64,000 bases of DNA, taken from NCBI RefSeq assembly GCF_016916835.1, contig NZ_JAFFIX010000015.1, positions 116,378 through 180,377 on the forward strand, written 5' to 3'. A model generated the notes under the pieces. It searched no databases, was not told the origin of the DNA, and saw nothing but the letters and a program-made list of their open reading frames with translations. The DNA comes from Actinacidiphila bryophytorum. GTDB taxonomy: Bacteria; Actinomycetota; Actinomycetes; Streptomycetales; Streptomycetaceae. Of the stretch, positions 34,688 through 43,973 are shown piece by piece (positions within the stretch are counted from its first letter, which is position 1; each line of letters starts with the position of its first letter). Position numbers and translations under genes: made by a program.

Positions 34688-35132
34688 TCCTTTTCTGTCG
34701 ATCACGACCGCGCGCGTGCGGGCGCCAGGACGTCCGGGCACCAGAGGGCATTGGGATTGGATCAGGCATTCAGGCGCAGGCCCCGAGTTGACCGGCCGCA
34801 GTCGCCGCCACCCCCTGCGGCGCGCGGATCCACGGTAGGGCATCCCGGACATGCACGCCAGTCGCTCTCGAAATTCCGCTGACGGCACTTCAGCTCGCCC
34901 GTGGAACGGGATCATCGGACAAGGATGTCATCCGCGAAACAAGGGGCATGATTGCTCCATTTCAATGATCCGGAAATTGCGGTGCCTCTGAGTCCGGTGG
35001 GTTGTCTGTGATACCTTCCGGCCGCCGGTGAGCCGGCGTCACCCTCGCACGGGAGGCGGGAAATGACGCATCATATGTGTGTCGGCGAAGCCGCCCGGGA
35101 ACCGTTCGCCACGACTGCCTGTGGGAGGGCCG
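34688..35132. other. Divergent intergenic region, CHAT operon and TrpD-like gene
   Basis: 445 bp. The part around 34935-35000 is less GC-rich than the flanks and is the likely promoter area for the CHAT operon on the minus strand (TTGAAA seen there, no clear -10). I find no gene, tRNA or strong palindrome here. Confidence 0.4.
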
Positions 35133-36233
35133 ATGGCGCAGCATTCGTGGAGCTCGGTTCTGCATGATCTTCTGGCAGGAATCGATCTGTCCGCGGAAGA
35201 CGCGGGATGGGCCATGCGCAGCGTGCTGGCGGGCGACTTCCATGCGGCACAGCTTTCGGCTCTGCTGGTCGGATTGCGCGTCAAAGGCGAGACGCCGGTC
35301 GAAATGGCTGCTGTGGCGGATGCGATTGCCGAGGAAGCTGTTCCGTGGGTCCGGGAGAGCGCCGTCGATGTCACACGCGTGGGTGACGATCTCACCGGAT
35401 CCGCCGACCTGTCCGTCGCGGTGGCCGTCACGGTCGCCGCGACCGGGATTCCCGTCGTCCAGTACGGCGAGCGCGCCGGTCACTTGTCCAGCCCGGGGCC
35501 GGCGCAGGCGTGTGCGGCACTCGGAGTCCGCTCGGACCTGTCGGCGGAAAGTGCGGCCGGCTGCCTTGCGGCGGCCGGCATCACCTACCTCTTCGCACCG
35601 CGGTTCCACCAGCGGCTCCGCCGGGCCGCCACCGTCCGCCGCGCGCTGGGCGTCCCGACGCTGCTGGACCACCTCTCCCCGCTGCTGAACCCCGGCCGCC
35701 CCCGGGCCGGCCTGATCGGCTGCTCCGGGGCGCGGATGACCAGCGCGCTGGCGGTCAACCTGGCCCAGCGGGACACCACCGCGCTGATCGTCCGCGGGCG
35801 GGAGGGCCTCGCCCGCATCTCCACCGCCGGTCCCACGGATGTGTGCGTCGTGCAGGACAACGCCGTCTCCCGCACCGTCGTCGACGCGGCCGACTACGGC
35901 CTCGCGCGCTCCACCGCGCCGACGCTGCACCGCGCGGGCCACAGCCGGCTCGCGGCAGCGCTGCACGGCGCCTTCAGCGGGGAGCCGGGCCCGGTGCGCG
36001 ACGCCGTCGCCATCAACGCGGCGGCCGCCATCGCCGCCTACCGCGGGCTCACCCCCAGCGTGGACCGGGCGCTCGCCGACGGACTTGCCGCAGCCTCGCA
36101 GGCCCTGGACTCGGGCGCGGCCCGACGGCAGCTGGCCCTGTGGCGCAAGGCGACGCGTACGGCCGGGGCCGTGCCGCGGACCCGTGTTCCGCAGGGTGAC
36201 CCCCTGCTGCCGTCGGCGCGGCAGGGGGTATGA
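35133..36233 (+). CDS. TrpD-like (anthranilate phosphoribosyltransferase family) protein, divergent
   Basis: ATG 35133 (GGGAGGG site); 366 residues. The N-terminal helical domain (LLAGIDLSAEDAGWAM, LLVGLRVKGETPVEMA) and overall order match TrpD. However, the phosphoribosyl-diphosphate loop, normally GTGGD, is TGSAD here, and the KHG(N)R segment reads QYGERA. Ordinary PRPP chemistry therefore looks impaired. No other trp gene is near. It may be a TrpD2-type nucleic-acid-binding homologue or an enzyme with a changed donor. Confidence 0.7.
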   Translation: MAQHSWSSVLHDLLAGIDLSAEDAGWAMRSVLAGDFHAAQLSALLVGLRVKGETPVEMAAVADAIAEEAVPWVRESAVDVTRVGDDLTGSADLSVAVAVTVAATGIPVVQYGERAGHLSSPGPAQACAALGVRSDLSAESAAGCLAAAGITYLFAPRFHQRLRRAATVRRALGVPTLLDHLSPLLNPGRPRAGLIGCSGARMTSALAVNLAQRDTTALIVRGREGLARISTAGPTDVCVVQDNAVSRTVVDAADYGLARSTAPTLHRAGHSRLAAALHGAFSGEPGPVRDAVAINAAAAIAAYRGLTPSVDRALADGLAAASQALDSGAARRQLALWRKATRTAGAVPRTRVPQGDPLLPSARQGV

Positions 36234-36245
36234 CCCGACGGCTGC

Positions 36246-37046
36246 TCAGCCCCGCCGCTCCTTCTCCCACTGGGCCCGGCTCACGGCGGCCGGCCGGGGG
36301 AGCGGCTCGCCGTCCAGGAAGAGGTCGACGTGCTCGTTGTAGAAGGCCACCAGGCCTGCGACGGGGGAGAGCTGGCGGGTCGGGAAGTCGTAGGCCCACG
36401 CGAGGTCGGGGTGGACGGCGCTGTCGGTCCTGACGGACCAGTAGCCGCTGGTCGTCCCCTTGTAGGGGCAGCTGGTGACGGTGTCGGTGGGGACCATCCG
36501 GCTCCAGTCGACGTGCACTCGGTCGAGGTAGTACCGCGTGGGCAGCCCGGTCTCGAAGACCATCACCGAGGAGGGTGCGTCGGCGATCACTACGCCGTCG
36601 ACCTCGACCCGGACAGGCCGCCCGGAGCGCAGCGCGTCGACCCGCGTGTACGGGCTGCGGGGGTGGACGAAGACCTGCTCGTCCTCCTCGAACCACGCGT
36701 CCATGGCCTCCCAGCGGAAGCCGGCGTATCCGCGGATCCCCTCGGGCGCCGTGTCGTCCCACACCCAGCCGGCGCCGCGCCGGGTCAGCCCGTCGACATC
36801 GAGCGTCTGCCGCCGCCCCCCGCCGATCCCCAGCGGCATCGTCCTGCCCTCGTCGGCCAGCACGCCGTCCGCGACGTCCCCCAGCGGGATGCAGTACTGC
36901 GGGTAGCCCGGCCACGCCCAGACGTACATCGCACGCGTGGTGTCGATGACGTACCGGCTCCCCACCAGCGCACGCAGCCGCCGGGGAACCGGCTCGACGT
37001 GTCCCACGGGCACGATCATCTTGGGATACCTGCTGCTGTCGTCCAT
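36246..37046 (-). CDS. DUF427 domain-containing protein
   Basis: 266 residues from ATG 37046. The C-terminal half has the DUF427 pattern (VEVDGVVIADAPSSVMVFET, YYLDRVHVDW, TSCPYKGTTSGYWSV). The N-terminal half has a partial second copy (YVIDTTRAMYVWAWPGYPQY). Function unknown. Convergent with the TrpD-like gene (12 bp apart). Confidence 0.85.
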   Translation of the reverse strand: MDDSSRYPKMIVPVGHVEPVPRRLRALVGSRYVIDTTRAMYVWAWPGYPQYCIPLGDVADGVLADEGRTMPLGIGGGRRQTLDVDGLTRRGAGWVWDDTAPEGIRGYAGFRWEAMDAWFEEDEQVFVHPRSPYTRVDALRSGRPVRVEVDGVVIADAPSSVMVFETGLPTRYYLDRVHVDWSRMVPTDTVTSCPYKGTTSGYWSVRTDSAVHPDLAWAYDFPTRQLSPVAGLVAFYNEHVDLFLDGEPLPRPAAVSRAQWEKERRG

Positions 37047-37188
37047 GGCCACTCCCGCCGTCGCCCGGGGCACCGGTCGCACCCCGGTCGCCCCAGACCA
37101 CCACACCGCGGCGCGCAGTGCATTCAGGCACGGCGCAGCCCGCGGCCTTCCGCAAGGCCGCGGGCTGCGCGCGGGTGGTGTCCGGGCG

Positions 37189-38736
37189 TCAGGTCGTGGT
37201 GCAGGTCAGGGTCGGGGCGGTGTTCGTGCCCGAGTAGCCGGCCTGGAAGCCGAACGCCGTGGTGCCGCCCGGGGCGATCGAGCCGTTGTAGGCCGCGTTG
37301 GTGACGGCCACGGTCGAACCGCCGGGGGACAGGACGCCGTTCCAGACGCTGCTGATCTGCTGGTTGCCGCTCCAGGACCAGCTCACCTTCCAGCCGGTGC
37401 TTGCCGTCGTGCCGTTGTTCTTCACCGTCACGTCGGCGGTGAAGCCCGTACCCCACTGGTTGGTGACCGAATAGGCCGCCGTGCAGCCGCTGCCGGTGCT
37501 GCCGCCGGAGGAGGTCGTCGCGGTCGCACCGGTCGACCGGGCCGAGGCGTTGCCCGCGGCGTCGACGGCGGCGACGGTGTACGTGTACGGCGTCGAGGCC
37601 GACAGTCCGGTGTCGGTGAAGGTGGTCCCGCCGGCCGTGCCGACCTGGACGCCGTTGCGGTAGACCCGGTAGCCGGTCACCGCGACGTCGTCCGTCGACG
37701 CCGACCACGTCAGGGAGGCGGAGGAGGCGGTCACGCCGGTGACCGCGAGGTTCGACGGGACCGAGGGCGCGGTCGTGTCACCGCCGCCGCTGCTGGTGCC
37801 GTCCAGGCCGAAGAAATGGATCGCGTACGCCGCCATACCCGCCTGCGGCAGTACGTGCCCGGCGCCCTGGATGCTGTACGCCTCGATGTCGACCTTGCCC
37901 GAGGAGTCGGCGAAGCTGCTGCGGTTCCAGCCGGACTGCGGGGTGTCGGTGGACGTCGGCGTCTGGCTGAGCCCGAAGACGTTCGTCCACTGCTTGATGT
38001 CCTCCTGCAGCAGCTGGTAGGGCACGAGGGTGTCGGCGGTGCCGTGCCAGAGCTGGATCGGCGGGCGCGGACCGCTGTAGCCGGGGTAGGCCGCCCGGAC
38101 CAGGTCCCCCCACTGCTGGGCGGTGCGGACCATGCTGCCGCCGGTGCACTTGCTGGTGCCCGGCGGGTAGTCGGCCGCGTCGGCGAAGCAGCCGAACGGC
38201 ACTCCCATGTAGGCCGCCCCGGCCTTGAACACGTCCGGGTAAAGGGTGAGCATCTCGTCGGTCATCATGCCGCCCGACGACGAGCCGGTGACGTAGACCC
38301 GCCCGGCGTCACCGTGGTAGGTCTGCTCGACATAGCTGATCATCGACACGAGCGAGACCGGGTCGCTCCCGCCGCCCCGGACCTTGGCCGCGGACGACCA
38401 GGTGTCCCAGCACTTGCCGAACCCGGCCTCCTGCTGGGCGCTGGGGTAGATGACGATGAAGCCGTACCGGTCGGCCAGCGACGCGAACTCGCTGCTTGAG
38501 TAGAAGCCGGGACCGGTGCCGCCGCAGCCGTGCAGGGCCAGCAGGATCGCCGGATTGGCCGGATGCGTGTCCGGCACGTAGACGTACATCTGCGCGCCGC
38601 CCGGGTTGGCGCCGAAGTTCGTCACCTGCGTCAGGCTCGCCGCCGAGGCCGGGGCGGTGAACCCGAGGAGCAGCGTCATGGCCGTGAACGCGGCTGCGGC
38701 GCACAAAGCGGCCAGCGCCTTCGAGATCCGTCTCAT
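37189..38736 (-). CDS. Secreted CE1/PHB-depolymerase-family esterase with FN3 and CBM2
   Basis: 515 residues from ATG 38736 (AGGAGGA site). A Sec signal ends near ASAAS. The alpha/beta-hydrolase domain has LLALHGCGGTG, the nucleophile in VTGSSSGGMM and His in IQGAGHVLP. An FN3 module (APSVPSNLAVTG...) and a C-terminal CBM2 (CTAAYSVTNQWGTGFTADV) follow. CBM2 binds cellulose or xylan, so it probably removes acetyl or feruloyl groups from plant cell wall polysaccharide rather than degrading PHB. Confidence 0.88.
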   Translation of the reverse strand: MRRISKALAALCAAAAFTAMTLLLGFTAPASAASLTQVTNFGANPGGAQMYVYVPDTHPANPAILLALHGCGGTGPGFYSSSEFASLADRYGFIVIYPSAQQEAGFGKCWDTWSSAAKVRGGGSDPVSLVSMISYVEQTYHGDAGRVYVTGSSSGGMMTDEMLTLYPDVFKAGAAYMGVPFGCFADAADYPPGTSKCTGGSMVRTAQQWGDLVRAAYPGYSGPRPPIQLWHGTADTLVPYQLLQEDIKQWTNVFGLSQTPTSTDTPQSGWNRSSFADSSGKVDIEAYSIQGAGHVLPQAGMAAYAIHFFGLDGTSSGGGDTTAPSVPSNLAVTGVTASSASLTWSASTDDVAVTGYRVYRNGVQVGTAGGTTFTDTGLSASTPYTYTVAAVDAAGNASARSTGATATTSSGGSTGSGCTAAYSVTNQWGTGFTADVTVKNNGTTASTGWKVSWSWSGNQQISSVWNGVLSPGGSTVAVTNAAYNGSIAPGGTTAFGFQAGYSGTNTAPTLTCTTT

Positions 38737-38834
38737 CGTTCCTCCTGTGTGGGGGGTGTGCGGACGCCGCAGCGGGCACCAGCCGCCGGCATCCGTCACC
38801 GGAAGGATGCTGCTCGGCTGAGGAAGCGTCAACG

Positions 38835-38855
38835 TCTTGCAGCACAAACGCAAGA
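38835..38855. promoter_or_regulatory. Inverted repeat TCTTGC-N9-GCAAGA
   Basis: A 6-bp dyad about 100 bp upstream of the esterase start and 130 bp upstream of the MarR gene. Possible operator for the esterase. Confidence 0.35.
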
Positions 38856-38899
38856 TGATCATGGGTGTGAAGAGGTGTTTTACGCCATATTATCAACCT

Positions 38900-38913
38900 C
38901 CTTGTTATCAAGG
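38900..38913. promoter_or_regulatory. MarR-type operator candidate
   Basis: CCTTGTTATCAAGG is a 5-4-5 inverted repeat in an AT-rich block. A second TTATCAA half-site is at 38890. It lies 74 bp upstream of the MarR gene and could serve autoregulation and the divergent esterase. Confidence 0.5.
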
Positions 38914-38986
38914 GGCCTGATACAGGGCGGCCGGGCCGGCACGTCGGCAGGCGGAGCGTTGGGCGCCGGCCGGGTATCGTTCGGTC

Positions 38987-39472
38987 GTGACCACATCACA
39001 CGCCGGCGCGGCCGCTCACCCCGGAGCGACCTCGCCCCGCCTGAGCTATCTGGTGTTCCGTCTGGAGCGGCGCATCCGGGGGCACCTGGACGACGCGCTG
39101 GCCCGGCACGGCGTGACCACGACCGAGTACATGGCCCTGAGCGAACTGCGCCTGCGCGACGGGCCGTCATCGGCGCAGCTGGCCCGTATCGCCTTCGTCA
39201 GTGCACAGGCGATGAACCAGGTGATCCGCGACCTCGAAGGGCGCGGTCTGGTGCTCCGCAAACCCGACCCCCGGGGCGGCCGCGTGCTGCGGGTGCGCCT
39301 CACCCGTGCGGGCCTGGCGACACTGCGCCGCTGCGACCGTGCGCTGGACGAGATCGAACAGGTCATGCTCGCCGCACTGGAGGACCAGAGCCGGCAGGCG
39401 CTCGCCGACCACCTCGCCGAGTGCGCGCGCGCCCTGCACCCGGAACCGGAACACGCGGCGGACCTGCCGTAG
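38987..39472 (+). CDS. MarR family transcriptional regulator
   Basis: 161 residues from GTG 38987. The winged helix is clear: LARIAFVSAQAMNQVIRDLE as recognition helix region, wing RKPDPRGGRVLRVRLT. Flanking helices form the dimer interface. Divergent from the CE1-like esterase gene; the palindrome at 38900-38913 is the likely autoregulatory site. Confidence 0.88.
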   Translation: MTTSHAGAAAHPGATSPRLSYLVFRLERRIRGHLDDALARHGVTTTEYMALSELRLRDGPSSAQLARIAFVSAQAMNQVIRDLEGRGLVLRKPDPRGGRVLRVRLTRAGLATLRRCDRALDEIEQVMLAALEDQSRQALADHLAECARALHPEPEHAADLP

Positions 39473-39589
39473 GGCGCACGGCCGGAGCCGGCACCCCACC
39501 GCGGCCGTACCCGGTGCCGGGCCGGGACCCGGCGGCCCGATCCCGCGGGCAGCGCACCCCCGTCGCCCCGGTGGTGTCAGACTGTCGCC

Positions 39590-41704
39590 GTGAGGGGCCA
39601 CATTCCAGCGGAGACCACCAGTTTCGTCGGCCGGGAGCAGGAACTCGCGTGGCTGCGCCCGGCGTTGGGACGGCACCGGCTGGTGACGCTGACCGGGGCG
39701 GGCGGGGTCGGCAAGTCGCGGCTGGCGCAACGTGCGGCGGCAGGGCTCGGCCATGCGGCCGGGGCACGGGAGCACGCCGCCTACGGCAGGACCGGCGCAG
39801 CCGGCGACACGGACGCGCCGGACTTTCCCGACGGGGTGTGGTGGGCGGACCTGAGTACGCTCGACGGCCCGGATCTGCTGCTCGCCACGGTCAGTGACGC
39901 GGTCGACCTCGCCGACCACTCCCCGCGGATGCGGGTGGAGGTGCTGGGCGAGTGGCTCGCGGACAAGCGGCTGCTGCTGGTGCTGGACTCGTGCGAGCAC
40001 CTGGTCGGCGAATGCGCGGGCCTGCTGGCGGCGCTGTTCGCGGCGGCCCCCGGCCTGACGGTGCTGGCGACCAGCCGCAGGCCGCTGGGGTTCCCGGGCG
40101 AGAAGCCGATGGAGGTGCTTCCGCTGGCGCCCGGCGGGCCGCAGGCACTCGCGCTGTTCCAGGAGCGGGTGGCGGGCGGCACGGGCCGCGGCAGGCTGTC
40201 CGAGCCGGGAGCGGCCGAGGCCGCCGCGTCGATCTGCCGCCGCCTGGAGGGCGTGCCCCTGGCGATCGAGCTGGCGGCCGCGCAGGTGGGGCCGGCGTCC
40301 GTCACCGAGGTCGACCGCAGGCTGGGCGCGCCGCTCGATGTGCTGTCCCGGCCGGGCTTCGTGTGGCCGCGCCGGCATCAGGCGCTGCGGACGGCGATCG
40401 GCTGGAGCCATGAGTTGTGCACTCCGGTCGAGCGCCTGCTGTGGGCGCGACTGAGCGTCTTCCGCGGCGACTTCGACCTCGAAGCCGCCCAAGCCGTCGC
40501 GGCCGGGGGCGCGTTGCGCGAGGCGGACGTGCGCCCGGCCCTGGAAGGGCTGGTGGACCAGTGCGTGGTCGGCAGGACGGCCACCGGCGCCGCGGAGCGC
40601 TACGGCATGCTCGACACCATCCGTGAGTACGGCCGCAGTTGGCTGGCCGAGCTGGGCGAGGCCGACGCCGCAGCGCAACGGCACGCCGACCACCACCAGG
40701 CCCTGGTCCGCCGGGCGGAGGCGGGCTGGTCCGGCAGCGGCCAACTCGCCGGCTACCGCGCGATCGAGCAGGTGCACGCGGACCTGTGCGCCGCCCTGGA
40801 CCACCTGCTCGTCCACGACCCCGCCGCCGCCGCGGAACTCGCCGGAGGCCTGGTCTACTACTGGGCCTGCTGCGGGCACCTGAAGCAGGCCCGCACCTAC
40901 CTCGAACGCACGCTGCGGGCGCACCCGGCGCCCGACCGGTCACGCGCCCGGGCGCTGATCGGCCTCGGGGCCACCCTCACGCTCCAGGGCGAGTACGAGA
41001 CCGCCGCCGGGATCGACGCGGAAGTGCGGGCGGGCGCCGCGGGCGATCCGCAGGAGCAGACCGCCGCCGCGTGCCTGACCGGTCTGCTGGCCATGCTCAC
41101 CGGCCGACCGGCCGACGCCCTGCGGACCGTGCGGCAGGCCATGGGGGCCGCGGAGCCCGGGCCGGGTCTCGGCTCGCCCGACCAGCTGCGCTGCACCCTG
41201 ATCGAGGTGCTGTCGCTGACCGCGCTGGGGCACTTCGACGAAGGCCGCACCCGCGCACTGGAGCTGCGTGAGCGCTGCGCGGGCAGCGGCGAGATATGGA
41301 CCCGCACCTACCTGGACTACCAGCTGTCCGTCGTCGCCCTGCTGTCCGCCCGTCCCGACGAGGCCGCCGAGTACGCGCGCACGATGCTGGCCGGCAAGCG
41401 GCAGCTCGGTGACGCCTTCGGCGTCGCCCTCGGCCTCGACCTGCTGGCCGCCGCACTGGCGGCCGACGGCAGGGCGGAGCAGGCCGCGTTCGTCTACGGC
41501 GCCGGCGGGGCGTACTGGCGGCGCGTCGGCCACCCGCAGCGCGGAGCACCGGAGTTGCGGCCGATCCGCCGGCAGTGCGAGCAGAGCGCTCGTGCCGCGC
41601 TGGGCGACGCCGTGTACAGCGCGGCTTTCGCCGACGGCGCCACCGCACACGGCCCCACCGCGCTGCGCAGCGCGCTGCTCCCCGACGACCCCACCGTCGC
41701 CTGA
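39590..41704 (+). CDS. NB-ARC-type ATPase with TPR-like C-terminus, no DNA-binding domain
   Basis: 704 residues from GTG 39590. VGREQELAWLRPAL, Walker A GAGGVGKSRL, Walker B LLLVLDSCEH, sensor TSRRPLGFPGE and LEGVPLAIELAA follow the NB-ARC/STAND order of AfsR-like regulators. The C-terminal ~300 residues are helical repeats. Neither an N-terminal SARP/OmpR nor a C-terminal LuxR domain is present. It could be a signalling ATPase that works with a separate regulator. Confidence 0.8.
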   Translation: MRGHIPAETTSFVGREQELAWLRPALGRHRLVTLTGAGGVGKSRLAQRAAAGLGHAAGAREHAAYGRTGAAGDTDAPDFPDGVWWADLSTLDGPDLLLATVSDAVDLADHSPRMRVEVLGEWLADKRLLLVLDSCEHLVGECAGLLAALFAAAPGLTVLATSRRPLGFPGEKPMEVLPLAPGGPQALALFQERVAGGTGRGRLSEPGAAEAAASICRRLEGVPLAIELAAAQVGPASVTEVDRRLGAPLDVLSRPGFVWPRRHQALRTAIGWSHELCTPVERLLWARLSVFRGDFDLEAAQAVAAGGALREADVRPALEGLVDQCVVGRTATGAAERYGMLDTIREYGRSWLAELGEADAAAQRHADHHQALVRRAEAGWSGSGQLAGYRAIEQVHADLCAALDHLLVHDPAAAAELAGGLVYYWACCGHLKQARTYLERTLRAHPAPDRSRARALIGLGATLTLQGEYETAAGIDAEVRAGAAGDPQEQTAAACLTGLLAMLTGRPADALRTVRQAMGAAEPGPGLGSPDQLRCTLIEVLSLTALGHFDEGRTRALELRERCAGSGEIWTRTYLDYQLSVVALLSARPDEAAEYARTMLAGKRQLGDAFGVALGLDLLAAALAADGRAEQAAFVYGAGGAYWRRVGHPQRGAPELRPIRRQCEQSARAALGDAVYSAAFADGATAHGPTALRSALLPDDPTVA

Positions 41705-41837
41705 TCCGCGCCACCCCCGGGGCGGCCGAGCGCTGACCCTTGCGGGGCCTGCGCCACGCTGCCACCCTGGATCCCCGGTGCCGCACAAGGAGCCACTCGG
41801 CGGCCCGGTACATCCCTGCATCCCCCCACCTGCGTAT

Positions 41838-41849
41838 GTGAGCGCTAAC
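41838..41849. promoter_or_regulatory. LacI-type operator upstream of GH43
   Basis: GTGAGCGCTAAC differs by one base from the perfect palindrome GTTAGCGCTAAC found upstream of the xylanase. It is 38 bp before the GH43 start. Confidence 0.6.
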
Positions 41850-41887
41850 AAAGCGCCCGTCACGCCGAGTACCCCAGGGAGCATCTC

Positions 41888-43906
41888 TTGGAAGGCAAAC
41901 GCGGGAAACCCCGCCGCAAAACATGGCTGATCGGCCTGGTCTCGGCAGCCATGGCCGCCGCAGGACTGTCGTTCGTGGCGACATCGGCACAGGCCGCGAG
42001 CGGCTGCGAGGTCGACTACAGCATCACCAACACCTGGCCCGGCGGCTTCGGTGCGAATGTGAGCGTTACCAACCTGGGGGCGCCGGTCACCAGTTGGCAG
42101 CTGGCGTGGTCCTTCGCGAGCGGGCAGACCATCACCCAGCTGTGGAGCGGCTCGTACACCCAGAGCGGCACCCAGGTCAGCGTCTCCAACGCGTCCTACA
42201 ACGGCACCCTGGCCACCGGTGCCTCCACCAGCTTCGGCTTCAACGGCGCCTACACCACCACCAACCCCGTCCCCACGGCGTTCACCCTCAACGGCACGCC
42301 CTGCACCGGCGCCGTCACCACCACTCCGCCGACGACGCCCCCGACCACACCCCCGACCACCCCGCCGACGACGCCCCCCACCACTCCGCCGACGAGTCCC
42401 CCGTCGACGTTCAGCAACCCCGTGCTCTGGGAGGACCTCGCCGACGCCGACGTCCTGCGGGTCGGCGACACCTACTACTACTCGGCCTCGACGATGCACT
42501 ACTCGCCGGGCGCACCGATCCTGCGCTCCTACGACCTGGTCCACTGGGAGTTCGCCGGCCACTCGGTGCCCTCGCTCGACTTCGGCGAGAAGTACAACCT
42601 CAACGGCAACGGGCGCGCCTACGTCAACGGCGTGTGGGCCTCGTTCCTGAACTACCGCAAGAGCAACGGCAAGTTCTACTGGGGCGGTTGCATCGACTTC
42701 AACAAGACGTACATGTACACCGCTTCGTCGGTCGAAGGCCCCTGGACCCGGGGCTCGGTGATCAACAACTGCTACTACGACGCCGGAATGCTTGTCGACG
42801 ACGACGACACGATGTACGTCGCCTACGGAAGCGGAACGCACTACGTCGCCCAGCTGTCGGCCGACGGACTGAGCCAGGTCCGCTCCCAGGCGGTGTTCAC
42901 CGACCCGTCGAGCACCGGAACGACCGAAGGCAACCGCATGTACAAGGTGGGCGGCGACTACTACATCCTCGTCGACCACCCGGCCAACGCCGAGTACGTC
43001 CTGAGGTCGACCAACGGCCCCTTCGGCCCGTACACGGAGCAGCCGCTGCTCAACAACATCGGCACCCCCATCGTCGGCGGCGGTGTGCCGCACCAGGGCG
43101 GGATCGTGCAGACCCAGAACGGCGACTGGTACTACATGGCCTTCGTCGACTCCTACCCCGGTGGGCGCGTCCCGGTGCTGGCCCCCGTCAAGTGGAACTC
43201 CAGCGGGTGGCCGGTCCTGCAGACCGTCAACGGCGGCTGGGGCACAACCTATCCGTACCCCGACGTGCCGGCCCCGCCGCGTGAGGTGAAGTCCCCCACC
43301 GGCACCGACACCTTCACCGGCCCCGCACTGGGACCCGAGTGGGAGTGGAACCACAACCCCGACAACACCAAGTGGTCGGCGAACAGCGGCCTGACGCTGC
43401 AGACCGCGACGGTGACCAACGACCTGTACTCGGCGCGCAACACCCTGACCCACCGGATACTGGGGCCGACGTCCACCGCGACGGTCCCGCTGGACTACTC
43501 GGGCATGCACGACGGGGACCGGGCGGGACTCGCGCTGCTGCGCAACTCCTCGGCCTGGATCGGCGTCAGACGTGACAACGGCACCGCACGCCTGGTCATG
43601 ACCAACAACATCACCATGGACGGGAGCTGGAACACCACAAGCACCGGCACCGAGGTCGCGAGCACGGCCCTGTCCGGAGGGAAGGTCTGGCTGCGCGTCA
43701 ACGCCGACATCCGTCCCGGCTCCGGCAGACAGGGGCACTTCTCCTACAGCACCGACGGCGTCAACTTCACTTCCTTCGGCCCCGGCTTCACGATGGACAA
43801 CAGCTGGCAGTTCTTCATGGGGTACCGCTTCGCCCTGTTCGACTACGCGACCCAGGCGCTCGGCGGCTCGGTCAAGGTCGGCCAGTTCACGCTGTCCACA
43901 CCCTGA
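41888..43906 (+). CDS. Secreted CBM2-GH43 hydrolase (arabinanase/xylosidase type)
   Basis: 672 residues from TTG 41888 (AGGGAG site). A Sec signal (LIGLVSAAMAAAGLSFVATS) ends near AQAAS. CBM2 follows (CEVDYSITNTWPGGFGANV), then a TTPP-repeat linker. The GH43 five-blade domain has LADADVLRVGDTYYY (catalytic Asp), YDAGMLVDDDDTMYVAYG and TEGNRMYKVG (catalytic Glu). A beta-sandwich C-terminal domain (~450-670) completes it. It likely releases arabinose or xylose from hemicellulose. Confidence 0.9.
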   Translation: MEGKRGKPRRKTWLIGLVSAAMAAAGLSFVATSAQAASGCEVDYSITNTWPGGFGANVSVTNLGAPVTSWQLAWSFASGQTITQLWSGSYTQSGTQVSVSNASYNGTLATGASTSFGFNGAYTTTNPVPTAFTLNGTPCTGAVTTTPPTTPPTTPPTTPPTTPPTTPPTSPPSTFSNPVLWEDLADADVLRVGDTYYYSASTMHYSPGAPILRSYDLVHWEFAGHSVPSLDFGEKYNLNGNGRAYVNGVWASFLNYRKSNGKFYWGGCIDFNKTYMYTASSVEGPWTRGSVINNCYYDAGMLVDDDDTMYVAYGSGTHYVAQLSADGLSQVRSQAVFTDPSSTGTTEGNRMYKVGGDYYILVDHPANAEYVLRSTNGPFGPYTEQPLLNNIGTPIVGGGVPHQGGIVQTQNGDWYYMAFVDSYPGGRVPVLAPVKWNSSGWPVLQTVNGGWGTTYPYPDVPAPPREVKSPTGTDTFTGPALGPEWEWNHNPDNTKWSANSGLTLQTATVTNDLYSARNTLTHRILGPTSTATVPLDYSGMHDGDRAGLALLRNSSAWIGVRRDNGTARLVMTNNITMDGSWNTTSTGTEVASTALSGGKVWLRVNADIRPGSGRQGHFSYSTDGVNFTSFGPGFTMDNSWQFFMGYRFALFDYATQALGGSVKVGQFTLSTP

Positions 43907-43920
43907 GCTGTCGAACAGAA

Positions 43921-43954
43921 CGGGTGGGCGCACCCCGACCGGTGCGCCCACCCG
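43921..43954. terminator. Bidirectional 14-bp hairpin
   Basis: CGGGTGGGCGCACC (43921-43934) and its exact complement (43941-43954) with a 6-nt loop, between the convergent GH43 and LysR genes. Confidence 0.85.
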
Positions 43955-43973
43955 CCCCGCCGGGCCCCGCAGC

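Noticed and set aside
39488..39520. GCCGGCACC/GGTGCCGG stem after the MarR gene as terminator
   Set aside because: Only an 8-bp stem with a 17-nt loop and no U-run; too weak to list.
42315..42410. Repeat array in the GH43 gene
   Set aside because: It encodes the Thr-Pro-Pro linker between CBM2 and GH43, a common feature and not a CRISPR or mobile repeat.
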